In this document: one piece after another, positions 26,128-34,777 of the stretch
Numbering within the stretch: position 1 is the first letter of the stretch
How the letters are laid out: every line of letters starts with the position of its first letter
Assembly (NCBI GenBank): GCA_964583095.1
Contig: CAZOVB010000018.1
Coordinates: 1 to 64,000, forward strand
Origin: CAZOVB01 sp964583095
GTDB taxonomy: Bacteria; Planctomycetota; Phycisphaerae; SM23-33
Direction of reading: 5' to 3'
Length of the DNA stretch: 64,000 nt
Made by a program: the position numbers and the translations under genes
Notes under the pieces: model-generated
What the model saw: only the letters and a program-made list of their open reading frames with translations
Databases searched by the model: none
What the model was told of the DNA's origin: nothing

Positions 26128-27720
26128 TCAGCCGTTTATCGCCCGCTGTTTTTCGCACTTCTCCAGCCAGTCGGCGTGCATCTGCTTGAGCTGTTTGACC
26201 TGGGCAGGTTTGGAATCGTACAGGTTGCGAATCTCGCTGCGGTCGCGTTTCAGGTCGTACAGGCCCCATTCGCCGCGGTAGCTGACGAGTTTCCATTGCT
26301 CGTCGATGACCGCCTCGCCCGAGCCCCAGTCAAAGAAGAGAGGTTCTTTGCGTTTAAGATCCTTGCCCTCAAAGGCCGGAGCAAAGCTCTGCCCGGGCAG
26401 GGGCAGGACCTTGCGACCGTCGTAGGTCTCGGGATAGGCCGCCCCGGCCACCTCCAGCATCGTCGGCATCACGTCGATGAAGTGTCCGCAGAAGGTGTCG
26501 ACTCGCCCCGGTTTGGCGATGCCCTTGGGCCAGTGAGCGATCATCGGTGTGCAGATGCCCCCTTCGTAGTTGTCGTTCTTGTAGTAGCGGAAGGGGGTAT
26601 TGCTGACATTGGCCCAGTTGTCGCCCTGGGAGGAATAGCGCCCGACGGTTCCGATAGGGCCGTCCCCGATCTCCACGTAGGAGGAATTCGCGCCGTTGTC
26701 CGAGGCGAAGAGGATCAGCGTGTTGTCCAATTCGCCGGTCTCTTTGAGGTAGTCGACCAGGCGCCCCACGTTGCGGTCCATGCACTCGATCATGGCCGCA
26801 TAGACCTCCATCCGGCGGGCCTGGTCCTTCTTTTTCGACGGGCTGAGCTTGTCCCAGTCGTCGAATACTTCTTCGGAAAGGGGCGTGTTTTCTTCTTCGA
26901 TCAGGCCGCTGACCATCTGCCGGGCGTAGCGCGCCTTTCGGATCGGGTCGTAGCCCTGGTCGTATTTGCCCTGGTATTTCTTGATGTCCTCCGGCCAGGC
27001 ATGCAGCGGATCGTGCGGAGCGGTATAGGCCAGGTACATGCAGAAGGGCTTGTCCTCGCCCTGGTACTTCCTGAGGTGATCCAAGGCCCAGTTTGTGAAG
27101 TAATCGGTGGTGTAGAAGTCTTTCTGCTCGGGGGTAAAGGGCGAGACGGTTTTTTCATCGAAACAGAAGGTGCGGTATCGCTTGTGGCGACCCTTCTGAG
27201 CAGGTACCGGTTCGCCGGGTCGGGGCTTGCCGGGGTTGAAGAAGTTGCATGCTCCGTCCCGCAGGCCCCAGTAGTGGTCGAAGCCCCGGTGGAACATATT
27301 CTCCCGGCCGTGGTGTTTGCCGAACATCATCGTGCGATAGCCGGCCGACCGGAGGGCTTCGCCGAAGGTGACGCTGTCTTTCAACTCGCCCGGTCTTTTG
27401 TGCATGTCCGTCTGCTGGGCATACAGACCAGTGAGCAGGCAGGCCCGCGACGGGAAGCACTTGGCGGTATTGTGCATCTGCGTGAAGCGAATGCCGTTGG
27501 TTGCCAGCTTGTCCAGGTTGGGCGTGGAAATCTCCGAGCCGTAGCAGCCCAGGTCGGAAAAGCCCATGTCATCGACAAGAATCATCACGATGTTGGGTCG
27601 TTTGTCCGGACCGGTCGAAGCGTCGGTGGCCTGGCCCAGGGCTTGCGGAATGCGAAGGTTAACAGCCGCCGCTGCGGCAGAACCGGCCATGCCTTTTAGA
27701 AAACGTCTGCGGTTGATCAT
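26128..27720 (-). CDS. Exported arylsulfatase, type I
   Basis: 530 residues. The twin-arginine-type signal MINRRRFLKGMAGSAAAAA suggests Tat export. Metal-binding Asp residues lie in MILVDDMGFSDLG and the active-site cysteine, to be converted to formylglycine, in KCFPSRACLLTG (CxPSR). ALFLFASDNGANS supplies further ligands. It hydrolyses sulfate esters, probably on algal or host polysaccharides. It follows another sulfatase gene 36 bases upstream on the same strand. No formylglycine-generating enzyme gene is in the window. Confidence 0.92.
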   Translation of the reverse strand: MINRRRFLKGMAGSAAAAAVNLRIPQALGQATDASTGPDKRPNIVMILVDDMGFSDLGCYGSEISTPNLDKLATNGIRFTQMHNTAKCFPSRACLLTGLYAQQTDMHKRPGELKDSVTFGEALRSAGYRTMMFGKHHGRENMFHRGFDHYWGLRDGACNFFNPGKPRPGEPVPAQKGRHKRYRTFCFDEKTVSPFTPEQKDFYTTDYFTNWALDHLRKYQGEDKPFCMYLAYTAPHDPLHAWPEDIKKYQGKYDQGYDPIRKARYARQMVSGLIEEENTPLSEEVFDDWDKLSPSKKKDQARRMEVYAAMIECMDRNVGRLVDYLKETGELDNTLILFASDNGANSSYVEIGDGPIGTVGRYSSQGDNWANVSNTPFRYYKNDNYEGGICTPMIAHWPKGIAKPGRVDTFCGHFIDVMPTMLEVAGAAYPETYDGRKVLPLPGQSFAPAFEGKDLKRKEPLFFDWGSGEAVIDEQWKLVSYRGEWGLYDLKRDRSEIRNLYDSKPAQVKQLKQMHADWLEKCEKQRAING

Positions 27721-27756
27721 CGGGGAGGCTCCATCAGGGGCTGAAAGGTTACTGGA

Positions 27757-29193
27757 TTATGAAACCGCGGCATCACGAGAATGTTCCTGTTCAATGCAGG
27801 CTCTCAAACGCTGGAGCATCTGCTGGCCTCGCTGGGGCATCTCGGGCAGGAGATTTTCTTGCTCGCCGATGTCCTTGGACATGTCAAAGAGCATTCCCTC
27901 GGGCCGGCCCGGCTGGGGTTGCTGCCAGGTGCTGCAATGAAAGTTGCCCGAGTCGACCGCATCGATAAACTTGTATTGATGGTCCCGAAGGGCCAGCCTG
28001 CCCATTGCGCTTTGATGGATCAGGTCCTTTCTGACGGGACAGTCCGGTTGGCCAAGCAGCGGCAGGAAACTGACGGAGTCTTCTCCGCAGCCATCGGGCA
28101 GATCCACTCCCACCAGTTCACTGCAGGTAGCCAGCAGATCGCTGAGGCAGACCAGTTGGTCGCAGCGACTGCCCGGGTCGATTCTCCCGGGCCAGCGGAT
28201 CAGCAGCGGTTCCCTGTGGCCGCCGTCCCAGATGTCCGCCTTGTAGCCCCTGCGGTCGCCGCCGGCGCGGTGACCGGCGGGAAGCTCCTTTTTGGCCGAC
28301 GGAGCGGCGCCGTTGTCGCTGGTGAAGATCACCAGGGTTTCCTCGTCGAGCCCGAGCCGCTCGAGCGTATCGAGCAGTTGGCCCACCATCCAGTCCAGCA
28401 CGCAGACCAGGTCCGCGCGGTCACTTACGCCACTGGCGCCTTTGAGGAAATCGGGGGCCACACAGGGCCCGTGGGGGGCGGAAGGGGTCAAGTACAGGAA
28501 GAACGGCTCATCCGGACGCGTGCGGTGATGGTCCTCGATGAATTCCACTGCCTTCTCGCAGTGCACGATATCCACGGTGGAAAAGTCGAAGTCCTCCACC
28601 CCGATCGCGGCTCCGGGAGTGTCCTTCTCGGCCGGCACTGCCCGGTTGGAATCGTAGTACACGCTTGGAATACCGACGGTTCGGTCCTGGTCGATGAAGC
28701 AGTGGGGCCCCATGTTCAAGCTGCCGCTGATGCCGAAATAGCGGTCAAAGCCCAGGCTTGTCGGGCCACCGGTGATCGGACGGGTAAAATCGAACCCCTC
28801 CTGGTTGTAACCGCCTTCGGGAAGGGAGTGGCCCTGGAATCGCCTGGTCTGGAAATTCATCCCAAGGTGCCATTTGCCGATTGCGGCCGTGTGATAGCCG
28901 GCCTGCTTCAATACCGACGCGAGTGTGGGACGGGCGGGATCGATCATTGGCGGACAGAAACCGCTGATGACGCTGTATTTCTTCCAGGTCCGAAAGAAGT
29001 ATCTGCCCGTCAGTACGGAGTAACGGGTGGGAGTGCACACAGCCGAGGGGGCGTGGGCCTGGCTGAAAAGCATTCCCTCGCCGGCCAGTCGGTCGATATC
29101 GGGGGTCTGGAACGCACTGGTCTGATAGCAGGAAGCGTCCCCGGCTCCCATGTCGTCGGCCATGAAGTAGATAATATTTGGTTTACGGCTCAA
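27757..29193 (-). CDS. Sulfatase, type I
   Basis: 478 residues from a TTG at 29193 with GGGAGAG upstream; the frame extends to 29226 but lacks a better start. It has NIIYFMADDMGAGD (metal Asp pair), CTPTRYSVLTG with the formylglycine cysteine (CxPTR), the IGKWHLGM motif with Lys and His, and VIFTSDNGA. No signal peptide is visible, unlike its neighbour, so it may be cytoplasmic or the N-terminus may be misjudged. Probably co-transcribed with the downstream sulfatase. The start sits in an ATGCATTGA context discussed under findings. Confidence 0.9.
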   Translation of the reverse strand: MSRKPNIIYFMADDMGAGDASCYQTSAFQTPDIDRLAGEGMLFSQAHAPSAVCTPTRYSVLTGRYFFRTWKKYSVISGFCPPMIDPARPTLASVLKQAGYHTAAIGKWHLGMNFQTRRFQGHSLPEGGYNQEGFDFTRPITGGPTSLGFDRYFGISGSLNMGPHCFIDQDRTVGIPSVYYDSNRAVPAEKDTPGAAIGVEDFDFSTVDIVHCEKAVEFIEDHHRTRPDEPFFLYLTPSAPHGPCVAPDFLKGASGVSDRADLVCVLDWMVGQLLDTLERLGLDEETLVIFTSDNGAAPSAKKELPAGHRAGGDRRGYKADIWDGGHREPLLIRWPGRIDPGSRCDQLVCLSDLLATCSELVGVDLPDGCGEDSVSFLPLLGQPDCPVRKDLIHQSAMGRLALRDHQYKFIDAVDSGNFHCSTWQQPQPGRPEGMLFDMSKDIGEQENLLPEMPQRGQQMLQRLRACIEQEHSRDAAVS

Positions 29194-29267
29194 TGCATCT
29201 CTCCCTTCGCAGGCTGATCTTCGCAATCGGCCTGGGCCGGATCAAGCATCCGATGCAGATAACGCTT

Positions 29268-32200
29268 CTACTGCTGGATTTCGCTGAGCCGCTGGTAGTA
29301 CTCCTTGAGGGCCTTGCGGTATTCAGCCGGGTCGCTGGGATCCGGATCGGTCCCGGTGGACATTTCGCGAAGGTATTTGGGCATGGATTGGGATGTATCC
29401 TCGGCGACATGGACCTGGCCTGTCAGCAAAAGGCTGGTCTGCCGAAGTTGCCCCAGGACCTGCTGCTTGCTGCGCAGGGCGTTGCCGTACCGGTTGTTCT
29501 TGAGGTCCTGGTGGAGCCTTCGCAGGGTTTGGATGGTCTTGCCGAGTTCGAAGTTCCTATAGTCATTTGGCTTATAGCTTGCGCGATGTTTTTCGGCCCG
29601 GTGGATCAGCTCGGCCTGTCGACCGGCCAGCCGCTGCATCTGCTGTTTGATCTCCGGCGGGACAGGGCCTTCAAGACCTTCTGCACCGGCGCCGGAGAGC
29701 TTGCCGCCTCCGGTGGCTCCGCCGGCGGGTTCCTTGGATTGGTTGTCGATCTGCCCCTTCTGGTAGGCATCGGGGGTCAGGCGGGTCGGGGTTCTTCGGC
29801 CTCCCTTTCCCACGGATTTGTCCTCGACATATTCTCCGGAGCTTTTGCCCTGGCGTCCCTCGCCGCTTCGGCCTGACATCTCGTTCTTGTTTGGAAGTTG
29901 ATTCCCGGTCACGCCCTGGGCATTCATGCTCGATATCGGCCCGTCCATGGCGTCCCAACCGATGCCCTTGTCTCCCGACGTGTTGTAGTTGCCGGTCATG
30001 TCCTCCATTTCCTCAAAGAGGTCCTCTTCCTCTTCCAGCAGGTCCCCGACCAGATCCTCAAGCTGATCGGGAAGTTCGGGCTGCTCGGTAAGCTCATGAC
30101 CATCGGCCGGGTCTTCCATTTTCCACTTGGCCCGGTCCGGTTCATCCGGGAGCCACTTTTCGATGTTGGCGGTGAGGCTTTGAGCGTTTTCGATTCCGTT
30201 GTCTTCGATGGCCGTGGCGATCTCGACGGCCTTTTTCTCCAGGGCATCTTTGGCCATGGTGACATCGGTTTTCACCGAGGCCAGTTCCTTCAGCAGGGAG
30301 GGATTTGAGAAGTCCTGCCGGGCCATCTTGCTCAGGTCGGTGAACGCTTCGTTGAGAAACTTCTCCCATTTGTCCTGGGCGGCAATGAGTTGTTTGAGCT
30401 GCTCGACGTCCTGGGAGGTGAAATCGTCGACGGGCTTCTTGGCCAGGCGATCCCCGGCTTGGATGAGCTTCTTTTGAGCATCGACAAATTCCTTGAGCTG
30501 CTCTTTCAGGTCCTGGAGCTTCTGCCGGGTCTCGGGAGGCAGGTCGGCGCCCTCGGGGGTTTGCTGATTTTCCCGGCGGTCGGCCAGCGAGGGCAGGATG
30601 ACCAGGAGGGTCTTGAGGCTCTCGATGATTCTCTCCTGGGTGGCCCCGAGCAGATCGCATGATGCCTGCTTGTCCTCCAGAGACGACAGGGTCGCCAGCA
30701 CCTGGGCCTGCCCGAGAGCCTCCAGGGCGTCCCCGGCGGCCAGGGAAGCGCAAACCTGCTTTATCGGAAGGAAATCGGGCGGAAAGTCGAAGGTCTCCAC
30801 CAGGTCTTTGAGGTCTGTCTGCACCGCCTTCTGGCCGCGGAGAAGTGTCACGCCCAACGAGCGGATCGGTTCGAGCTGTTCTTTGGAGCGGCAGATACCG
30901 GTATCCACTCGAAGTCGGGCTTGCATCCGCAGAAGCTCCAGAAGTCGCTTTCGCAGGGCCTCATAGGCGCGGAGCTTCTCGGCGGCGATTTTCTGGGGGT
31001 CCTGAACATGAATGCGGAACCGGTCGCTGGAATGCGATTGGGGTCCCAGGTCCATTTCCGGCAGGGAACGATTGTCGATGGCCACGGCATGGTACACGAT
31101 GGCCAGCGACCCATCGGCCGGCAGGTCCTCCGGAATCGTCAGCGGGTAGCTCACCTGGGCTTGGAGTTCTCCGGAGACCGCAAAGGCCTTTTCGAAAAGG
31201 AATTCCGGTCTCTTCTCTCGCCGGCTGTACTCGATCTGTCCCAGCAGCTTCAACTCCGAAAGGCCGTAGCGGTCCGAAGCCGTCAGACGCAGGGTCACTG
31301 TCTGGCCCGGGGCGGCGGAGATGTCCCGATCGGGCTCAACGAAATCTGCCCGGGGTGGGCTGTCCGGTTCGGCGGTGATGGAGTAGTAGCCTGCTTCCGT
31401 TGCGGAGGGCAATTGGGAGAAGACTTCTCCGTCGCTGTTTCGCAGGAGAATGCGATACTGGCCGTCCTGGGTCACTTTCCAGCGGACACGGTGGATGCGC
31501 CCCGCCGAGGAAGAAAACGTCACCAGTGGATGATCCTTGCGATCCAGCAGAACACTGTCGACCGGTCGGTCGGTCTGGAGGAAAACCTCCACGCGGGTCC
31601 CGATGGGGCATCGTATGGGTCCCTGGGCGGGCTCTTGCTCCCGGGGTGGCGTGCGTTTGTGGGTATAGGCCGGTGGCTCGTAGCGGAGGATAAGACGCTC
31701 GATCCGGGCTTCGGGCCAGACGGTCAGCGTATACCAAGGCCGATCGGCCGGCCAGCGGGAGTCTCCAATGCGCACCGCATAGCGGGTTGTCTTCCCGGCA
31801 GGGCCCATCGGCAGGGTGAACAGGCTGTGATCCTGTGAAGCATCCAGGGGGACCTGTGAGCCGTCTTCCAGCAGGACGGATCCCTCCAATTCCAGGCCGT
31901 CGGGATTCTCGACGCGGGCCTGGATGCTCCAGTCCTGGCCGGCGTAGAGTTCTGCATCGCCCGGGGAAAGGGAGATCAACGTAAGCTGGTTCAGGTGGGG
32001 GACATAGGTTCCGGGCATGGCGGCCAGCAGACCGCGTCGCATGGGTCCCGGCTGCAGAATCGCAAGCAGCGCGGCAAGCAGGGCAAAGACGCCCCCGGCG
32101 ATCGACCATCGCTTCAAGGCGGTTCTGCGGATGCTCTCCTCGAGCCGAACCTGTCCTGTACGTTTCCGGGCTTCAACCAGTGCGGCGCGCACCAGTTCTT

Positions 32201-32573
32201 CGCTGGCCTGGCCGTCGTCCTGTCCCAGGAGGATGGAGTTGATAAGGTCGTTTTGCAGTTGCGGCAGGGACTGCTCGATCTGCCTGGCCACCTGGGCCAG
32301 GTTACGTCGCCGAAACAGCCCGGTTACCATCAGCCAGGCACCGGCGGCCAGAACCGAGCCCAAGGCTCCCAGCAGCAGGCTCCACCGCAGCCAGGTGGGG
32401 GGTTGGTCGGGCCAATATCCCAGGACCAAGGTCCACAGAACCGCCCAGGCCGGGAGCAGTGTCAGACAAGCCAAGGTCCCTACAGCCAAATGCTCCAAAC
32501 GAAATCGGGTTCTCATCTGTGCCAGTCGTTCTGTAACCGGCTGGGCCTCGGGCCGAGGGTGAAGTGTGGTCAT
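29268..32573 (-). CDS. DUF4175-like large membrane protein
   Basis: 1,101 residues from the ATG at 32573. It has two N-terminal helices (LEHLAVGTLACLTLLPAWAVLWTLV and WSLLLGALGSVLAAGAWLMV), a third at about residue 155-173, a large beta-rich extracytoplasmic part and a long coiled-coil, Gln- and Lys-rich C-terminal half (about 500-1,090). The layout matches DUF4175 proteins, often found with MoxR/BatA-type operons in planctomycetes, although no MoxR or DUF58 gene is adjacent here. The function is unknown. It is divergent from the small membrane protein/clpX operon. Confidence 0.7.
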   Translation of the reverse strand: MTTLHPRPEAQPVTERLAQMRTRFRLEHLAVGTLACLTLLPAWAVLWTLVLGYWPDQPPTWLRWSLLLGALGSVLAAGAWLMVTGLFRRRNLAQVARQIEQSLPQLQNDLINSILLGQDDGQASEELVRAALVEARKRTGQVRLEESIRRTALKRWSIAGGVFALLAALLAILQPGPMRRGLLAAMPGTYVPHLNQLTLISLSPGDAELYAGQDWSIQARVENPDGLELEGSVLLEDGSQVPLDASQDHSLFTLPMGPAGKTTRYAVRIGDSRWPADRPWYTLTVWPEARIERLILRYEPPAYTHKRTPPREQEPAQGPIRCPIGTRVEVFLQTDRPVDSVLLDRKDHPLVTFSSSAGRIHRVRWKVTQDGQYRILLRNSDGEVFSQLPSATEAGYYSITAEPDSPPRADFVEPDRDISAAPGQTVTLRLTASDRYGLSELKLLGQIEYSRREKRPEFLFEKAFAVSGELQAQVSYPLTIPEDLPADGSLAIVYHAVAIDNRSLPEMDLGPQSHSSDRFRIHVQDPQKIAAEKLRAYEALRKRLLELLRMQARLRVDTGICRSKEQLEPIRSLGVTLLRGQKAVQTDLKDLVETFDFPPDFLPIKQVCASLAAGDALEALGQAQVLATLSSLEDKQASCDLLGATQERIIESLKTLLVILPSLADRRENQQTPEGADLPPETRQKLQDLKEQLKEFVDAQKKLIQAGDRLAKKPVDDFTSQDVEQLKQLIAAQDKWEKFLNEAFTDLSKMARQDFSNPSLLKELASVKTDVTMAKDALEKKAVEIATAIEDNGIENAQSLTANIEKWLPDEPDRAKWKMEDPADGHELTEQPELPDQLEDLVGDLLEEEEDLFEEMEDMTGNYNTSGDKGIGWDAMDGPISSMNAQGVTGNQLPNKNEMSGRSGEGRQGKSSGEYVEDKSVGKGGRRTPTRLTPDAYQKGQIDNQSKEPAGGATGGGKLSGAGAEGLEGPVPPEIKQQMQRLAGRQAELIHRAEKHRASYKPNDYRNFELGKTIQTLRRLHQDLKNNRYGNALRSKQQVLGQLRQTSLLLTGQVHVAEDTSQSMPKYLREMSTGTDPDPSDPAEYRKALKEYYQRLSEIQQ

Positions 32574-32770
32574 TTCCGCAGTCTCCCAAGGGGCGGTAAT
32601 AGCGAAAAAGGCTGGTGCCGACCATATTGTAACGGCAAACCTGGGCAAAGGCTGGGAGGAAAATTCCTGATTTGTGCCCCGCCTCGGGCCGTGGAAATCA
32701 TCTCCAAGGCCTTTTCAAAGGACTAGAATAATTCTGGAACCGCAAGGCTTTGTTGCCTATAAATGACGGA

Positions 32771-33154
32771 ATGAGTCCAAATTTCGGGACATTGTTGGCT
32801 GATTTGACCGCCACCATGCAGATTATTGTCGGTTGCACGATCATTCTCGGGATAGTGGCGTTGGCGGCAGTTATATGGATGATCTGGATTCGTCCGAAAT
32901 TCGTCCGTGCGATGGAAGACTCCGCTCCCGGCGGCAGTCCCTTCACGATGGAGGGGCTCTCGGAATTGCGAGAGCGTGGCGAGATCAGCGATGAGGAGTT
33001 CAAGAGACTGCGACTGAGTATTCTCGGACTCAATCCCGAAAGGATCAAGACCAGCAAGGATAAGGATATTTCCGGCTCAAGCGACGCCCCATCCCGTGCC
33101 GATGGTCAAGAGGACCGGGAGGAGGACGATGGTTTGGGCAAGAAGGAGACGTAA
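32771..33154 (+). CDS. Small membrane protein with SHOCT-like C-terminus
   Basis: 127 residues from the ATG at 32771; a TTG at 32750 is in frame. One transmembrane helix (MQIIVGCTIILGIVALAAVIWMIWI, about 19-43) is followed by a SHOCT-like helical motif (LSELRERGEISDEEFKRLRLSILG, about 66-90) and a highly charged acidic tail. Its TAA stop overlaps the clpX ATG by one base (TAATG), so clpX translation is probably coupled to it. SHOCT motifs often act in oligomerisation. Its role next to clpX is unknown. Confidence 0.65.
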   Translation: MSPNFGTLLADLTATMQIIVGCTIILGIVALAAVIWMIWIRPKFVRAMEDSAPGGSPFTMEGLSELRERGEISDEEFKRLRLSILGLNPERIKTSKDKDISGSSDAPSRADGQEDREEDDGLGKKET

Positions 33155-34482
33155 TGAATACCCGAGGCAGTAACAAGAGCAACGATGGGGGCAATGGCGG
33201 CGATTCCAGCCGGAAGGGCCATCAGTGCAGCTTCTGCAATCGCTCGCATGAAGAAGCAGGCCCCTTCGTGGAAGGCCCCAACGGGGTGTTCATCTGCGCC
33301 AATTGCGTGGAGCTTTGCCACAATATCATTCGGCAGGAACAGCGACGTGCGGCCCAGTCCAAACCGCTTTTCACCTCGATTCCCTCTCCACGGCAGATCC
33401 GTGAATACCTCGATGAGTATGTCATCGGGCAGGAGCACGCCAAAAAGGTCCTCTCGGTCAGCGTTCACAACCATTACAAGCGACTGGCCCACGGAGACCT
33501 CGATGACGACTCGGTCGAGATCGAGAAGTCCAATGTCCTGCTGGTCGGGCCCACCGGCTGCGGAAAGACGCTGCTGGCCAAGACCCTTGCCCGCGTGCTG
33601 AATGTCCCCTTTGCCATTGGCGATGCGACCACCCTCACCGAGGCCGGCTACGTCGGCGAAGACGTGGAGAATATCCTGCTCAAGCTGCTCCAGGCAGCGG
33701 ACTACGATCTGGAAGCGGCCGAGCGGGGCATCATCTATATCGATGAAATCGACAAGGTCGGCAAAACCTCCAATAACGTTTCCATTACCCGGGACGTCAG
33801 CGGCGAGGGCGTGCAGCAGTCCCTGTTGAAGATGCTCGAGGGTACCGTGGCCAACGTCCCGCCCCAGGGAGGCCGTAAGCATCCAGAGCAACAGTACATC
33901 CAGATCGACACGTCCCAGATTCTCTTCATCGTCGGAGGGACCTTCGTCGGCCTGGAGGACATCATCAAGAAACGCGTAGGCCGAAAGGTCATCGGCTTCA
34001 GTTCCGAACAGGCCAGCAAAGGCAAGACGCCCGCAGAAGACTACGGCGAGGTCCTTTCCCACGTTCAGCCCGAAGATCTGGTGCATTTCGGCATGATTCC
34101 CGAGCTGGTGGGTCGACTGCCCTCCATTACGTACCTCGAGCAGCTCAACGAGGACGCGATGATCCGCATCCTCACCGAACCCAAGAATGCTCTGGTCAAG
34201 CAGTATTCTCGCATGTTCGAGCTGGAAGATGTCAGCCTGGAATTCACCGACGAAGCCCTGCGATCCATCTCCCGACAGGCTCTGAAGCGAAACGTCGGTG
34301 CCCGGGCCTTGCGGGCGGTCATCGAGGACATCATGCTGGATCTGATGTACGATCTGCCCGACCACAAGCAGGAAGGGGCCAGCTACGAGTTGACCGGAGC
34401 CCTTGTGGAAGAAGCCCTGGAAGGCACGAGGCCGAGCCTGTTCAACTCCCTGACGGTCAAGCAGGAAAAAGAAAGCGCCTGA
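33154..34482 (+). CDS. clpX: ATP-dependent Clp protease ATP-binding subunit ClpX
   Basis: 442 residues. An N-terminal zinc-binding domain (CSFC ... CANC, residues about 25-48) precedes the AAA+ core with Walker A GPTGCGKTLLAK, the substrate pore loop GYVGEDV, Walker B IIYIDEIDKV, and sensor/arginine-finger regions. ClpX unfolds tagged proteins and passes them to ClpP. clpP and tig, the usual neighbours, are not here; instead it is coupled to a small membrane protein. A 295-base gap follows, with no strong terminator. Confidence 0.95.
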   Translation: MNTRGSNKSNDGGNGGDSSRKGHQCSFCNRSHEEAGPFVEGPNGVFICANCVELCHNIIRQEQRRAAQSKPLFTSIPSPRQIREYLDEYVIGQEHAKKVLSVSVHNHYKRLAHGDLDDDSVEIEKSNVLLVGPTGCGKTLLAKTLARVLNVPFAIGDATTLTEAGYVGEDVENILLKLLQAADYDLEAAERGIIYIDEIDKVGKTSNNVSITRDVSGEGVQQSLLKMLEGTVANVPPQGGRKHPEQQYIQIDTSQILFIVGGTFVGLEDIIKKRVGRKVIGFSSEQASKGKTPAEDYGEVLSHVQPEDLVHFGMIPELVGRLPSITYLEQLNEDAMIRILTEPKNALVKQYSRMFELEDVSLEFTDEALRSISRQALKRNVGARALRAVIEDIMLDLMYDLPDHKQEGASYELTGALVEEALEGTRPSLFNSLTVKQEKESA

Positions 34483-34692
34483 AGATTCCCCGACAGGCAG
34501 GAGGCGGGTTGCCTTTGTCAGCGCTGCCGGGCCCGTCCACATTCGCCCTGCCGGCAGGATTGAAACGACTCCTGGCCCCTGCCAACAAGGCCCATGCGTA
34601 CTGAATTCCCAAAAAGCCCGGTGAGTGGGACGTTGCATCCGTTCCTTGCGGGTTGACAATCGCCGGCTCGATCTCGCGAGAGGCTCATTTCC

Positions 34693-34704
34693 AAACGTAC
34701 GTTT
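34693..34704. promoter_or_regulatory. 12-bp perfect palindrome upstream of the phosphatase promoter
   Basis: AAACGTACGTTT is a perfect palindrome ending 6 bases before the -35 box at 34711. A second palindrome, TCTCGCGAGA, lies at 34672-34681. Either could be a dimer-binding operator for the phosphatase gene. Confidence 0.35.
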
Positions 34705-34710
34705 AGGCAC

Positions 34711-34738
34711 TTGCCCCCCGGGCCCCTGAAGCTACAAT
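34711..34738 (+). promoter_or_regulatory. Probable promoter of the GAF-SpoIIE gene
   Basis: TTGCCC (34711-34716), a 16-base spacer and TACAAT (34733-34738) fit a sigma-70 promoter. Transcription would begin about 30 bases before the TTG start. Confidence 0.45.
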
Positions 34739-34777
34739 GAGGCCTTGGGAACAGGACCTTCAGTGCAGGAGTAGTTC

